NCBI RefSeq assembly: GCF_003316875.1
Contig: NZ_QMIL01000004.1
Coordinates: forward strand, 181,664 to 245,663
Length of the DNA: 64,000 bases
Reading direction: 5' to 3'
DNA from: Aliidiomarina celeris
Lineage (GTDB): Bacteria > Pseudomonadota > Gammaproteobacteria > Enterobacterales > Alteromonadaceae
The notes below the pieces were generated by a model. The model saw nothing but the letters and a program-made list of their open reading frames with translations, had not been told where the DNA came from and made no database searches. Below are positions 34,480 to 43,307 of this stretch, piece by piece. Each line of letters starts with the position of its first letter. The stretch's first letter is position 1. Made by a program: the position numbers and the translations under genes.

Positions 34480-35526
34480 CTACGGAGAATGCTGCGTCTT
34501 TTCTGAATTGCTCAACATTATTTCGCGGATTGCAATACCATTTTTTGCCCGCTTGGCTTTGCCTTTAAGCTCGGCGGCGATGGTTGCAACTTGTTGATGA
34601 GAGTGTGCAGTGTGCGGGGCGATTTTTACAATAGCCACGCTGTAGTCGAGCAGCGGAAAGCGCTGAAAACGGCCGTCGCGGGCGCGTGCGAAAATGGCAT
34701 GCTCCGCTAAGTGTTCGGCACGATAAAAGTTTACAATGTCGCGTTGGAATTGATTCTTGAGTGTGTCGAGTAAAGACTCGAAATGTTCTTGATCGTGAAT
34801 AACCACAATAAAGTCGTCGCCACCAACATGGCCTACAAAGTGCTCATTCGGGCTGAATACTTCATAAAGTAGTTGTGCAAACCATTGAATAATTCGGTCA
34901 CCTTGGTTGTAACCATAAACGTCGTTGTAAGGCTTGAAATTATTAAGGTCGAAATACAGCACACTAAAGGGCGCTTCCGCCAAAATGGCGTTATCGATCG
35001 CTTGATTAATGGGCACGTTGCCAGGCAAAAGAGTAAGCGGATTCGCGTATCGTGCGTTCTGAATTCGCATTTCGGTGATGCGTCGTAACAGGCTTGGCAC
35101 GGGAATAATACCCACATAACGATCGCGCTTGGTGATCAATAAAATAAGTTGCTCGACATAAGCTCCATAAACTGTCCGCGGCGAATAATACCTTGTATAG
35201 CACTGCTGTTTACCACGGGTATGGCGATAAGGCGTTTATTCTGTTGAAAATAATCCAGCACGTCGGACACTTTACGGCTTGAATCAACCACAGTTGTTTC
35301 TTCAATTAAGCTGTCGAGAGCGTCGTAGCCTATGCACAGCCCCTTTTAACGCGGTTAAGTTTTCTGTCGCGTGTTGCTCCGAAAGTTCGAGTACCCAACT
35401 AGACGACGCTGTTTGGAACAGTTGAATGAGGCTTTCATAACCAATAATTGCCGACCGATAGGTGTCTACGATCGGTTGGTAAACTGAGTGCAGAGATTGT
35501 GTCTGAATGAGCGATTGCAATACCAT
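34480..35526 (-). pseudogene. decayed EAL-CBS-GGDEF protein gene, several internal deletions
   Basis: Read on the minus strand in three frames. (1) 35526-35302 gives an EAL start, SLHSVYQPIVDTYRSAIIGYESLI, then loses almost the whole EAL domain. (2) About 35340-35150 gives a CBS piece, VSDVLDYFQQNKRLIAIPVVNSSAIQGIIRRGQFMEL. (3) 35139-34480 gives ITKRDRYVGIIPVPSLLRRITE followed by a nearly complete GGDEF domain (VGHVGGDDFIVV). The order EAL-CBS-GGDEF is a known architecture, but about 40 percent or more of the usual length is gone and the pieces are out of frame. The 219-residue GGDEF piece could still be translated from its own start; activity is doubtful. Confidence 0.75.
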
Positions 35527-35596
35527 GCGCTACAACAACGAGAGCTTTGAATATTGCAACCATAAGCTACGCAGGTGACAAAAATATGAAATTGGA

Positions 35597-35617
35597 AGGT
35601 ACGGCCATGCCGTACCT
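35597..35617. repeat. AGGTACGGC-CAT-GCCGTACCT hairpin
   Basis: Perfect 9-bp arms around CAT, positioned at the 3' end of the XRE gene, whose stop is at 35616-35618. It shares the TACGGC/GCCGTA core with 34463-34479 and may work as a terminator-like stem; no T-run follows on the minus strand. Confidence 0.6.
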
Positions 35618-35825
35618 AAGCTTTCTTTTCGTATACCAAGATGTCGCCGGGTTGGCAGTTTAAGGTTTCACATATCGCTTCTAGGGTGCTGAAACGTATG
35701 GCCTTTACTTTGCCATTTTTGAGCAGAGAGAGGTTGGTCATGGAAACTCCAACGCGCTCCGACAACTCGGTGAGTGACATTTTGTTTTTCGCAAGTTCAA
35801 TATCGAGGTTAATTCGTATACTCAT
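35616..35825 (-). CDS. small XRE/Cro-type HTH regulator
   Basis: 69 residues, essentially one HTH domain: INLDIELAKNKMSLTELSERVGVSMTNLSLLKNGKVKAIRFSTLEAICETLNCQPGDILVYE. This is the YozG-like single-domain type usually found beside a DUF2975-type membrane protein. Here the membrane protein ends 9 bp upstream on the same strand, so the pair is an operon. The regulator probably controls that operon. Confidence 0.88.
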   Translation of the reverse strand: MSIRINLDIELAKNKMSLTELSERVGVSMTNLSLLKNGKVKAIRFSTLEAICETLNCQPGDILVYEKKA

Positions 35826-35834
35826 GGCGTTTCG

Positions 35835-36440
35835 CTATACGACCTCCACGTCTTGGTCGTTGCGCAGGAATTGCACGGCGAGCACAACTAGAAGTACAGG
35901 GAAAAGCAGGGTATTGATGACACCTAGAATGACGGTGAACTGAAGAACTGCAGCTGTTAGTAACCCTACGGCAAATATTTTTAGTAGCATGGAAAGGCTG
36001 GCTAAGCGAATTAATAAGCTAATAGCGAGAATAAACGCCAGTACGCTGTATACAAACAGGCAAACCATGCTGAACAGTAAAGCGAGTTCTCCCACTGCCT
36101 CAGGATCACGCACAAGATTGAAAGCAATACTTACATCGACCAGCACAGCTGCATGAAATAGCACCACAACAGCAGCCATGAGCAATAATAAAGTAGCCGA
36201 AACACCGCCATTGATGTGGTTTCGGCAAAGCTGACTTAGCTTTACATAAATATAAACTTCGAGTGCGCCAATGAGCACGAATAGAGCGTCCCATGCGTTC
36301 AGGGTTGCCATGTCGGCCAACAAACCGGCCTCTAAAGACTGTGTGCTGTACAGATGAATAACGTAAAACCAGTAAATGGGAAAAAGCACGGCGAGCACCA
36401 GTGCCGCAATACCCGCGTTTCGGTAGGGATTTTGATTCAT
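35835..36440 (-). CDS. multi-pass membrane protein paired with XRE regulator
   Basis: 201 residues with about five to six hydrophobic helices, including AALVLAVLFPIYWFYVIHL, ATLLLLMAAVVVLFHAAVLV and LLFPVLLVVLAVQFL. GGAG lies ahead of ATG 36440. The position directly before a YozG-like XRE gene is the usual place of DUF2975 proteins. Similarity to that family is weak by eye, so the assignment is by context. Confidence 0.6.
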   Translation of the reverse strand: MNQNPYRNAGIAALVLAVLFPIYWFYVIHLYSTQSLEAGLLADMATLNAWDALFVLIGALEVYIYVKLSQLCRNHINGGVSATLLLLMAAVVVLFHAAVLVDVSIAFNLVRDPEAVGELALLFSMVCLFVYSVLAFILAISLLIRLASLSMLLKIFAVGLLTAAVLQFTVILGVINTLLFPVLLVVLAVQFLRNDQDVEVV

Positions 36441-36553
36441 AACAAGGCTCCGTGTATAAATTTTGTTTATAGTGTGCCTAGGTTAAGGTGTGTGATTTCA
36501 CCTAGGTCGATTTATTTGAACAGGAATAGCGTAGCGCTCGATTTGTTGTTTTG

Positions 36554-36590
36554 CAAATATTATTTTACGTTTTTCATAAAATAATATTTG
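36554..36590. promoter_or_regulatory. 14-bp perfect inverted repeat upstream of frdA
   Basis: CAAATATTATTTTA (36554-36567) and TAAAATAATATTTG (36577-36590) are exact reverse complements around a 9-nt loop, between the divergent membrane-protein gene and frdA. No T-run of the terminator kind follows. The right arm runs into the FNR-like site. It may be an operator for an AT-binding regulator or an mRNA leader structure. Confidence 0.55.
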
Positions 36591-36601
36591 ATTAGCATTA
36601 A
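36588..36601. promoter_or_regulatory. FNR-type site TTGAT-TAGC-ATTAA
   Basis: It matches the FNR consensus TTGAT-N4-ATCAA at 9 of 10 positions. Fumarate reductase is classically FNR-activated under anoxia. The site is only 23 bp before the frdA ATG, too close for standard activation at -41.5 of a promoter upstream of this start, so its exact role is unclear. Confidence 0.45.
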
Positions 36602-36624
36602 TTCAGGAGCGTTTAAGGGAGCGC

Positions 36625-38424
36625 ATGCAACAACATAATTTTGATGTAATAGTGGTCGGTGGCGGCGGTGCAGGGCTGCGTGCAGCGATTGCGGCAGCAG
36701 AAGAAGGTAGCAAGCAAGGTCAGGCTTCACTGCGTATTGGGCTATTGTCGAAAGTGTATCCGATGCGTTCGCACACGGTTGCAGCCGAGGGTGGGGCGGC
36801 GGCGGTTACGCGTGCTGATGACCGGCTTGAGGACCACTTCCACGACACGGTGGCAGGCGGTGATTGGCTCGCTGAGCAAGGCGTGGTGGACTACTTTGTG
36901 CGCCATGCGCACCAAGAATTGGTGCAAATGGAGCACTGGGGCTGCCCGTGGTCGCGCAAGGCGAACGGCGACGTGCAGGTGCGCCGGTTTGGCGGAATGA
37001 AAATTGAGCGCACTTGGTTTGCCGCCGACAAAACCGGTTTTCACATGTTGCATACGCTGTTTCAAACCTCGCTGAAATACCCGCAAATTAAACGCTTCGA
37101 CGAATATTTTGTGCTCGACTTATGGGTGGAAGAACACAAGGTTTGCGGTGTGATAGCGCTTGAAATTAGTACCGGCAAGCTGCACGTATTGCACGCGCCT
37201 GCGGTAATTATGGCCACGGGCGGGGCGGGTCGGCTGTTTCGCTTTAATACCAACGGCGGCATTGTAACCGGCGACGGTATGGCCATGGCCTATCGGCGTG
37301 GTGTGGCCTTGCGCGACATGGAGTTTGTGCAATATCACCCTACTGGCTTACCCGGCAGCGGCATTCTCATTACCGAAGCAAGCCGCGGCGAAGGTGGCGT
37401 GTTGGTAAATAAAGACGGCTATCGCTATTTGCAAGATTACGGCCTAGGGCCGGAAACACCTTTAGGCGCGCCGCAAAATAAATACATGGAACTGGGCCCG
37501 CGCGACAAGTTGTCGCAGGCGTTTTGGCATGAACAGCAAAAAGGCCGCACCGGCAGTTTTCAAGGCTCGAGCGTGGTGTACTTAGACCTTCGCCACTTGG
37601 GTAAAGCCTATTTGCATGAACGCTTGCCGTTCATTTGTGAACTTGCGCAGTCGTATGTGAACGTTGATCCGGTGCGGGAGCTTATTCCAATACGGCCTGC
37701 GGTGCATTACACCATGGGCGGCATTGAAACCGATGCACAGTGCGAAACGTCTATTGCCGGTCTTTATGCTGCAGGCGAATGTGCCTCTGTTGGCTTGCAT
37801 GGAGCGAATCGGCTGGGCTCAAATTCCTTAACCGAATTGCTGGTTTTTGGTCGGCTAGCGGGTGAAAACGCAGCGCAGCGGGCGCTGAACAAAAAGGAGA
37901 GCAATGGTGCAGAAGTACAGGCTGAGGCGTTATTAGCTGAATGGCAGACGAAATTAGCGACGCTCACCGACACCGCAAAACCGGAAAGGTCGTGGGTGCC
38001 ACTGAAGCGTGCGTTGGTACAAACCATGGAAGAGGGCTGCGGAATTTATCGAACCCACGACGGTATGACTCAGGCGCTTGCAAATATTCGCAGTTTGCGC
38101 GCCGAGGCTCAGGGTTTGCGTGTGGCCGACACGTCTGGTGCCTATAACACAGACCTGCTGCATGGGTTGGAGCTGTTGTTTGGCCTTGATGTAGCCGAGG
38201 CAACCTGCTTAGCTGCGCTAGAGCGAAAAGAGTCGAGAGGCGCGCACCAGCGGCTAGACGAGGACTGCACGGAACGCAACGACACAGCATTTTTACAACA
38301 CAGCCAAGTGCATTACCAAGGCAATGGACCAGCTCGCATAGCCTGGCAAGCGGTCGACACCCATTTGTTAGCCCCAGCTGTTCGCGCTTATGGCGCAGAA
38401 GGGCAGCAAGGAGAAAAACCATGA
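36625..38424 (+). CDS. frdA: fumarate reductase flavoprotein subunit
   Basis: 599 residues. The FAD motif [19 protein letters not shown], the covalent FAD-histidine block [24 protein letters not shown], the active-site block [33 protein letters not shown] and [19 protein letters not shown] are all intact. It carries the fumarate-to-succinate site on the cytoplasmic side, ending anaerobic respiration with menaquinol. The frdC/frdD type membrane anchors downstream favour fumarate reductase over succinate dehydrogenase. It overlaps frdB by 4 bp. Confidence 0.95.
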   Translation: MQQHNFDVIVVGGGGAGLRAAIAAAEEGSKQGQASLRIGLLSKVYPMRSHTVAAEGGAAAVTRADDRLEDHFHDTVAGGDWLAEQGVVDYFVRHAHQELVQMEHWGCPWSRKANGDVQVRRFGGMKIERTWFAADKTGFHMLHTLFQTSLKYPQIKRFDEYFVLDLWVEEHKVCGVIALEISTGKLHVLHAPAVIMATGGAGRLFRFNTNGGIVTGDGMAMAYRRGVALRDMEFVQYHPTGLPGSGILITEASRGEGGVLVNKDGYRYLQDYGLGPETPLGAPQNKYMELGPRDKLSQAFWHEQQKGRTGSFQGSSVVYLDLRHLGKAYLHERLPFICELAQSYVNVDPVRELIPIRPAVHYTMGGIETDAQCETSIAGLYAAGECASVGLHGANRLGSNSLTELLVFGRLAGENAAQRALNKKESNGAEVQAEALLAEWQTKLATLTDTAKPERSWVPLKRALVQTMEEGCGIYRTHDGMTQALANIRSLRAEAQGLRVADTSGAYNTDLLHGLELLFGLDVAEATCLAALERKESRGAHQRLDEDCTERNDTAFLQHSQVHYQGNGPARIAWQAVDTHLLAPAVRAYGAEGQQGEKP

Positions 38425-39188
38425 GTGAACAGCGTTTTGTTCAGGTTGAGGTGGTGCGCTACCTGCCCGAAAATAAAACACCCGAGAAAGACGAGCCCTT
38501 TAGCCAGTTTTTTGAAGTGCCGTATACCGAAAGCACGTCGATACTTGACGCGCTGCAGTACATTAAAGAAGAGCTCGACTCGAGTTTGAGTTTTCGCTGG
38601 AGCTGCCGTATGGCGATTTGTGGGTCATGTGGTTTTATGGTGAATGGTACGCCAAAGCTGGGCTGCAAAGATTTTTTACGGAATTACCCGAATGGTGTGC
38701 GTATTGCGCCGTTGGCGCACTTTACTGTTGAGCGCGATTTAATGGTGAACATGGAGGAGTTTCTCGTTCATTTAGAAGCGGTGCAGCCTTTTTTGGTCGA
38801 AGAACAGCAAGCAAAAGCGCAAGGGGTGCAAAAATATACCGAAACTTACCAGCAAACACCCGCCCAGTTGGCTAAGTACAAGCAGTTCTCAAATTGCATT
38901 AATTGCGGTTTATGTTACGCCGCTTGTCCTCAATTTGGCCTTAATCCGGAGTTCATAGGGCCCGGCGCTTTGGCGTTAGCGCACCGGTACAACTTAGACA
39001 GCCGGGATCATGGTAAAGCACAACGGATGAAGGTATTAAACGGCCATAATGGCGTTTGGAGCTGCACTTTTGTTGGCTTTTGCTCAGACGTGTGTCCGAA
39101 AAAAGTTGATCCCGCAGCAGCGGTTAACCAAGGCAAAGTGGAGTCGGCCAAAAGCATGTTGATTCAAATGTTTAAGGGGAATTCGTAA
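38421..39188 (+). CDS. frdB: fumarate reductase iron-sulfur subunit
   Basis: 255 residues. The [2Fe-2S] ligands are in [26 protein letters not shown]. The [4Fe-4S] and [3Fe-4S] ligands are in [12 protein letters not shown] and [17 protein letters not shown]. It carries electrons from the menaquinol sites in FrdC/FrdD to FrdA. Its start overlaps the frdA stop, and its stop shares a base with the frdC start (TAATG). Confidence 0.95.
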   Translation: MSEQRFVQVEVVRYLPENKTPEKDEPFSQFFEVPYTESTSILDALQYIKEELDSSLSFRWSCRMAICGSCGFMVNGTPKLGCKDFLRNYPNGVRIAPLAHFTVERDLMVNMEEFLVHLEAVQPFLVEEQQAKAQGVQKYTETYQQTPAQLAKYKQFSNCINCGLCYAACPQFGLNPEFIGPGALALAHRYNLDSRDHGKAQRMKVLNGHNGVWSCTFVGFCSDVCPKKVDPAAAVNQGKVESAKSMLIQMFKGNS

Positions 39189-39583
39189 TGGCTTATAAAG
39201 CGCCTATGAAGCGCTCATGGTGGTTGCAACATGCCGCTTTTCGGCGCTACATGCTGCGAGAAGCTACGGTATTGCCTTTAGTTTTTGCCCTTTGCTGTTT
39301 GTTAGCGGGGCTCTGGAGTTTGCAAACGAGTGCGCAGTTTCATGCTTGGCAGCAGTTTATGGCGCAGCCCTGGGTAGTGGCCTTTAATCTGCTCGCACTT
39401 GTTGGTGCGTTGTACCACGCGCTTACCTTTTTTCAGCTATTTCCCCGGGTTATGCCGATTCGGCTTGGTGAAAAACAAGTGCCGGCAGCGTTGATGGTGG
39501 TGGCGCAGTGGTTGGGCGTAGTCGCCGTATTGCTCGCCATGTTGTGGTTGGCAACCAGCGGTGTACTGGGAGCTTGGCAATGA
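39188..39583 (+). CDS. frdC: fumarate reductase membrane anchor C
   Basis: 131 residues, three TM helices: LPLVFALCCLLAGLWSL, WVVAFNLLALVGALYHALTFF and VVAQWLGVVAVLLAMLWLA. The N-terminus YKAPMKRSWWLQHAAFRRYMLREATVLP is typical of FrdC. It anchors FrdAB and helps form the quinol site. It overlaps frdB by 1 bp and frdD by 4 bp. Confidence 0.93.
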   Translation: MAYKAPMKRSWWLQHAAFRRYMLREATVLPLVFALCCLLAGLWSLQTSAQFHAWQQFMAQPWVVAFNLLALVGALYHALTFFQLFPRVMPIRLGEKQVPAALMVVAQWLGVVAVLLAMLWLATSGVLGAWQ

Positions 39584-39942
39584 GTCGTTTTAAGGGGCTT
39601 CATTTAGAGCCACTCTGGTGGGGCTTATTTAGTGCCGGTGGGGTGTGCTTTGCGGTGTTTTTACCGGCGGTATTGTTGGTTTTTGCTGTGCTAGCACCGC
39701 TTGGTGTGATCCACTTGAATATGAACGCATTGGCCACTGCAGCCGGTTCAATTTGGGGTTTGCTGTTTGTGGGCGCGGTCATTTGCTTGCCGGCCTTCCA
39801 CGCGGCTCACCGCATCCGCCATGGTTTGCATGACCTAAAACTGGGCGGTGGATTGTGGAGTGTGGTGTTGTGTTACGGTGCTGCGGCTTTAATAAGCGCC
39901 AGTGCCTTGTGGGGCTGGCTGGCGCTCACGTCGTGGTTTTAA
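39580..39942 (+). CDS. frdD: fumarate reductase membrane anchor D
   Basis: 120 residues from ATG 39580, which overlaps the frdC stop (ATGA); the longer frame to 39508 lies in frdC. EPLWWGLFSAGGVCFAVFLPAVLLVF, the conserved PLG, FHAAHRIRHGLHDL and a final helix match FrdD. It completes the four-subunit heme-free type D enzyme. Confidence 0.93.
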   Translation: MSRFKGLHLEPLWWGLFSAGGVCFAVFLPAVLLVFAVLAPLGVIHLNMNALATAAGSIWGLLFVGAVICLPAFHAAHRIRHGLHDLKLGGGLWSVVLCYGAAALISASALWGWLALTSWF

Positions 39943-39957
39943 CTCAACGAGTCGTGT

Positions 39958-40428
39958 TTAAAAAGTAAATACGCGCACTTCTGGGCTGAGCATCATACGT
40001 GCAATTTCTGGCGGCTGTGCTCGGCCCACAACACCCGGTAAAATTTGCTCGGGGCTCACCTCATTATTTGGTAAGAACAAGGCGCATAGCTGAACATTTG
40101 CGCCGCGCTCAATTAAGCCGGCAAGTTGCTGAGACGGCGTTAAGTTAAACGGTTTTAGCGATTCACCTTGGTGGCCCGCTACGGCGATATAACCGCCCTC
40201 ATTGCACAGCAAAATGGTTAAGTCGGCACCTTGCGCGAGCATTTGCCCCGACAAAACCAATGCCATACCTTGGGTTTGCGACGATTCACTGGTTATCGTT
40301 ACCAAAACTTTTTGGCGTTCGCTGTGTTCAGTATCGGCCTGTGTAGTTGCCACTGCGCTACATGCGGTAGCGGTGAATAATGTTGCGAAAGCGAACAGAA
40401 CGCTTTTTAACGATTTTGAAATAGCCAT
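39958..40428 (-). CDS. exported DsrE-family protein
   Basis: 156 residues with a signal peptide ending near TATACSAVA, which may be a weak lipobox. The rest fits the DsrE/DsrF fold: KVLVTITSESSQTQGMALVLSGQMLAQGADLTILLCNEGGYIAV, LAGLIERGANVQLCALFLPN and IARMMLSPEVRVFTF. Such proteins handle sulfane sulfur through a conserved Cys; the Cys in NVQLCALFL is the candidate here. AAGGG precedes ATG 40428. A 19-bp palindrome lies in its promoter. It is convergent with frdD. Confidence 0.78.
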   Translation of the reverse strand: MAISKSLKSVLFAFATLFTATACSAVATTQADTEHSERQKVLVTITSESSQTQGMALVLSGQMLAQGADLTILLCNEGGYIAVAGHQGESLKPFNLTPSQQLAGLIERGANVQLCALFLPNNEVSPEQILPGVVGRAQPPEIARMMLSPEVRVFTF

Positions 40429-40453
40429 AGTAATTACCCTTACGATCAGTCAA

Positions 40454-40472
40454 TGTGTTATAACATAACACA
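40454..40472. promoter_or_regulatory. 8-3-8 palindromic operator candidate upstream of the DsrE-like gene
   Basis: TGTGTTAT-AAC-ATAACACA is a perfect inverted repeat 26 bp before the start codon, overlapping -10-like TATAAC on the minus strand. This is the position expected of a repressor site. The regulator is unknown. Confidence 0.5.
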
Positions 40473-40591
40473 ATTAATTAGGCATTGCTAATGTAGCGGA
40501 TGTGAATATTTAGAGTGCCAGCGAAGTGCTGTCTTTAGTGTGGAAATTGGTGTTGTTGGGAGTTCTGGGCCTTAGAGAGCCCCGAAAAGTT

Positions 40592-40620
40592 CAGTGCCGT
40601 CTGGTGAAGCGACGGCACTG
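40592..40620. terminator. hairpin after the cytochrome b561 gene
   Basis: CAGTGCCGTC (40592-40601) and GACGGCACTG (40611-40620) form a perfect 10-bp stem with a 9-nt loop. On the minus strand it is followed by AACTTTTCGG, a weak T-run. It sits 29 bp downstream of the b561 stop. A further GGCACTGGC half-unit follows at 40625, linking it to the REP-like family. Confidence 0.55.
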
Positions 40621-40648
40621 GTCGGCACTGGCGAACGGTTTGCGAGTA

Positions 40649-41176
40649 TTAACGCAGCATAGAACGAAGTAAGTTGTCTTTACGAATAAGGCCGTGGTAC
40701 ACCGCGGCGGTAACATGCATGACAATAAGCAGCATAAGTAACACGGCGGTAATGGCGTGAAGTTCGCGGAAAAAGCTATAGCCCACTAAACTAGGCTCAC
40801 CAATAGGTGGAAGGGTAAACAGGCCGAGCATGTTGATACCCTGGCCCGACGCACTCACCATAAGAAAGCCGGAAATTGGCATGGCGAACATGCAAATGTA
40901 CAGCAAGGCTTGGGTAACCATAGCGGCCAGTTTTTGCGCTGCTGGCAGATCCGCAGGGAGCGCCGGAGACTTAAAGCGAAAGCGGTTGGCAAGCCGAGCA
41001 ATAACGGCAATAAGCGCGAGCACACCAAAAAACTTGTGCGCTGCAACAATAGGCGCATGCCAAGCTTGTAGGGTTTGGACCATCGACAGGCCGGCGAGCA
41101 ACATAGAAAAAATAAGTGCTGCCATACCCCAATGAAAAATACGCGCGCTCAGTGGAAACTGTGCTGGGTTGTTCAT
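40649..41176 (-). CDS. cytochrome b561 (CybB-like)
   Basis: 175 residues with four TM helices and the heme-ligand histidines expected of prokaryotic b561: one in ARIFHWGMAALIF, HAPIVAAHKFFGVLAL, FFRELHAITAVLL and MHVTAAVYHG. It moves electrons between quinol and periplasmic acceptors. It is 64 bp downstream of the catalase-family gene on the same strand (AAAGGACAC before ATG). This pair recurs in proteobacteria, suggesting the b561 supplies electrons to the periplasmic peroxidase. Confidence 0.9.
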   Translation of the reverse strand: MNNPAQFPLSARIFHWGMAALIFSMLLAGLSMVQTLQAWHAPIVAAHKFFGVLALIAVIARLANRFRFKSPALPADLPAAQKLAAMVTQALLYICMFAMPISGFLMVSASGQGINMLGLFTLPPIGEPSLVGYSFFRELHAITAVLLMLLIVMHVTAAVYHGLIRKDNLLRSMLR

Positions 41177-41240
41177 AGTAGTGTCCTTTCCATGTTTCTC
41201 ATGGTGCTAAAAAATGGTTCAAAAAAGTAGCTCGGTACCC

Positions 41241-42254
41241 TTATTGGGCGTGTTGTGCGGCAACTTCCCGTGCTCTACGACGATAAGACTCAGCGTAAGC
41301 GGCGGAGCGTGCGCGCAAAATTGGGTCGGCGGTTGCTTGTACACCGGCAGGCAAAATAAGCGGATCGTATAATATTTCGCTGCAGGCGCTGTCGGGTTCA
41401 ATGCGGGTAATTACAATTTGCCCCGCTATTTTTTGTTCGTTCGACTCCGGCCACAGCTGCGTTGGGTTGTTCTCGTCGTCGTTCGCGCCGGCAAAGGTGA
41501 ACTGCCAGTCGAATGCTACTGGCGCCTGCGCTAACTGTGCTTCAAGTTCGAGGCGCAGAGCGTCGTTTTGTTCAGCAAAAGGATTGCTGGCTACTTGTGT
41601 TTTAGGCACAGCAGCCCAGCGCACGGCCTGCCGCTCGCCAGCTGAATTAACCAAATAAAAAGCGTTAATGCTGTGGTACTGCTCGGCCGCTAAGCTGCCC
41701 GTTGCTTGGTAACTCGCAGACCAATTACGGAAGGTTTGCGACTCTGGGTGCTGCTGGAAAAAAGCCTGAATGCGGCTTGGGTCGCGTTGGCCGGTAGCAG
41801 GGTCGGGCGATAACGCCGACAGCTGCGCGTAAAAGGCTTCCGGTGTGGCAACGGCCATAACCGGTGGGGTGTTCATGGCAATGCGCCAATTCTGCTCTGG
41901 GCTTTCGGAAAAGCTTAGGGCGAGGCTGCGCACGGGTGAGCTTAAATCGGGTGCGAGCGGGTTGTTGCCACCGGTGGAAAAGCGACCAATAAAAGGCGTT
42001 GTGGTGCTTTGCAATACAGCGGCAACGCTATGTTCGGCCAGAGCGCCATTAGAGCGCACCTCGCCGGCCACACAGAATCCTTTGGCATGGGCTCGGCGAA
42101 AACCTGCATGCGGGTTAGCGCCTTGTTGTAGGTTTACAAATTCTTGTGCGGTAAGTTGGCTATTGCCAAAAAAACCACCGGCATAGAGAAAAACGCCGCT
42201 AATGGCAGCAGCTACGCCAGCAAGGGCAATATATTTCGAGAGGGGTGCGCGCAT
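41241..42254 (-). CDS. catalase-family peroxidase (SrpA/KatB-like), periplasmic and membrane-anchored
   Basis: 337 residues with an N-terminal hydrophobic anchor (IALAGVAAAISGVFLYAGGFFG). The catalase core is short. The distal His is in FRRAHAKGFCVAGEV, followed by FIGRFSTGGNNPLAPD, RSLALSF and MNTPPV. The proximal heme tyrosine lies in RARSAAYAESYRRR. Small catalase-related proteins of this type act as heme peroxidases on H2O2 or organic peroxides. It is co-transcribed with b561 and divergent from pirin. Confidence 0.88.
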   Translation of the reverse strand: MRAPLSKYIALAGVAAAISGVFLYAGGFFGNSQLTAQEFVNLQQGANPHAGFRRAHAKGFCVAGEVRSNGALAEHSVAAVLQSTTTPFIGRFSTGGNNPLAPDLSSPVRSLALSFSESPEQNWRIAMNTPPVMAVATPEAFYAQLSALSPDPATGQRDPSRIQAFFQQHPESQTFRNWSASYQATGSLAAEQYHSINAFYLVNSAGERQAVRWAAVPKTQVASNPFAEQNDALRLELEAQLAQAPVAFDWQFTFAGANDDENNPTQLWPESNEQKIAGQIVITRIEPDSACSEILYDPLILPAGVQATADPILRARSAAYAESYRRRAREVAAQHAQ

Positions 42255-42310
42255 GGTGAGCGTCCTTTTATTGAAAAGGTGGAGCGTTAACTTAGAGTGT
42301 ACGTGAACTT

Positions 42311-42322
42311 ACTAAATTTAGT
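42311..42322. promoter_or_regulatory. palindrome ACTAAATTTAGT in the catalase-pirin divergent promoter region
   Basis: Perfect 12-bp palindrome, 57 bp from the catalase start and 103 bp from the pirin start. It is placed so that one regulator could control both directions. The binding protein is unknown; the LysR gene after pirin is one candidate, although LysR sites usually contain T-N11-A. Confidence 0.3.
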
Positions 42323-42424
42323 TCGCCGGTACTGCAAAATTAGGCTTTTATTTTGCGGGGTGTTAATTTCAACGCTGTTACCGAAAAAAGTATATGCCCA
42401 TTTACTAAAAACGTGAGCCGCTTT

Positions 42425-43291
42425 ATGAGTGAAGAAAGCAAAATTGTGCAAGTATTAGCGCCGAAAACCGCCGACATTGGCGGCATGTTAGTACGCCGAC
42501 TTTTCCCAGTGGTGGGGCGCAAGCATATTGGCCCTTGGGTATTTTTAGATGAAATGGGCCCCGTGCGTTTTGAACCGGGGCAAGGGCTGAATGTAAAGCC
42601 ACACCCGCACATTGGCTTAGCTACTGTTACCTATTTGTTTGCTGGCGAGATTTTGCACCGAGACTCGCTCGGCACAGTGCAAGCTATTCGCCCCGGCGAC
42701 ATTAATTTAATGGTTGCCGGCCGTGGCATTGTGCATTCGGAGCGCGAGCGCGCAGAGGTGACCGAACAGCAACATGACTTGCACGGATTACAATTGTGGC
42801 TGGCGTTACCAGAAGCCGAAGAAGCATGTGATCCGGCGTTTTTTCATATTGCGGCCAGCGACATACCGCAGTTCGACGTGAACGGCGTGAAGTTACGGCT
42901 AATTATGGGTGAGGCCTATGGCCACCGCTCGCCGGTGCCGTTGTATTCCGAAACACTTTATTTTGAGGCCTTTTTAGCCGGCGGACAACGCCTTGAGCTA
43001 CCCGCTACTCAAGAGCGGGGGGTTTATGTGTGCAGTGGCGAACTCCACGTTGAGGAGCAGACTGTTACGGCCCATAATCTCGTGGTGTTAGCGGAAGGAA
43101 CAGTGTGCCTGCAAGCACAAGCCGACACGCATATTGTGGTGTTAGGGGGCAAGTACCTCGGCACGCGACACATGAATTGGAACTTTGTGTCGTCGAGCCG
43201 GGAGCGCATTAGCCAAGCTCGCGAAGACTGGAAAGCGGGTCGTTTCCCTGCCGTGCCTGGTGACGACGAGTTTATCCCGTTGCCGGAATAA
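42425..43291 (+). CDS. pirin family protein
   Basis: 288 residues from ATG 42425; the longer frame to 42353 runs through the promoter region. The pirin pattern is complete: VRRLFPVVGRKHIGPWVFLDEMGPVRF, the metal-binding HPHIGLATVTYLFAGEILHRDSLG, and GDINLMVAGRGIVHSERE. Bicupin pirins include quercetinases and redox-sensing proteins; function is unknown here. The LysR gene follows 16 bp later. Confidence 0.92.
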   Translation: MSEESKIVQVLAPKTADIGGMLVRRLFPVVGRKHIGPWVFLDEMGPVRFEPGQGLNVKPHPHIGLATVTYLFAGEILHRDSLGTVQAIRPGDINLMVAGRGIVHSERERAEVTEQQHDLHGLQLWLALPEAEEACDPAFFHIAASDIPQFDVNGVKLRLIMGEAYGHRSPVPLYSETLYFEAFLAGGQRLELPATQERGVYVCSGELHVEEQTVTAHNLVVLAEGTVCLQAQADTHIVVLGGKYLGTRHMNWNFVSSSRERISQAREDWKAGRFPAVPGDDEFIPLPE

Positions 43292-43307
43292 CAAGGAGAA
43301 GCTGTGC

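Noticed and set aside
35006-35203. 65-codon minus-strand frame as a separate small gene
   Set aside because: It is an alternative frame within the EAL-CBS-GGDEF remnant; the recognisable CBS sequence is in a different frame.
36554-36590. Rho-independent terminator before frdA
   Set aside because: The stem is all AT apart from the terminal pair, no T-run follows, and both flanking genes point away from it, so there is nothing to terminate.
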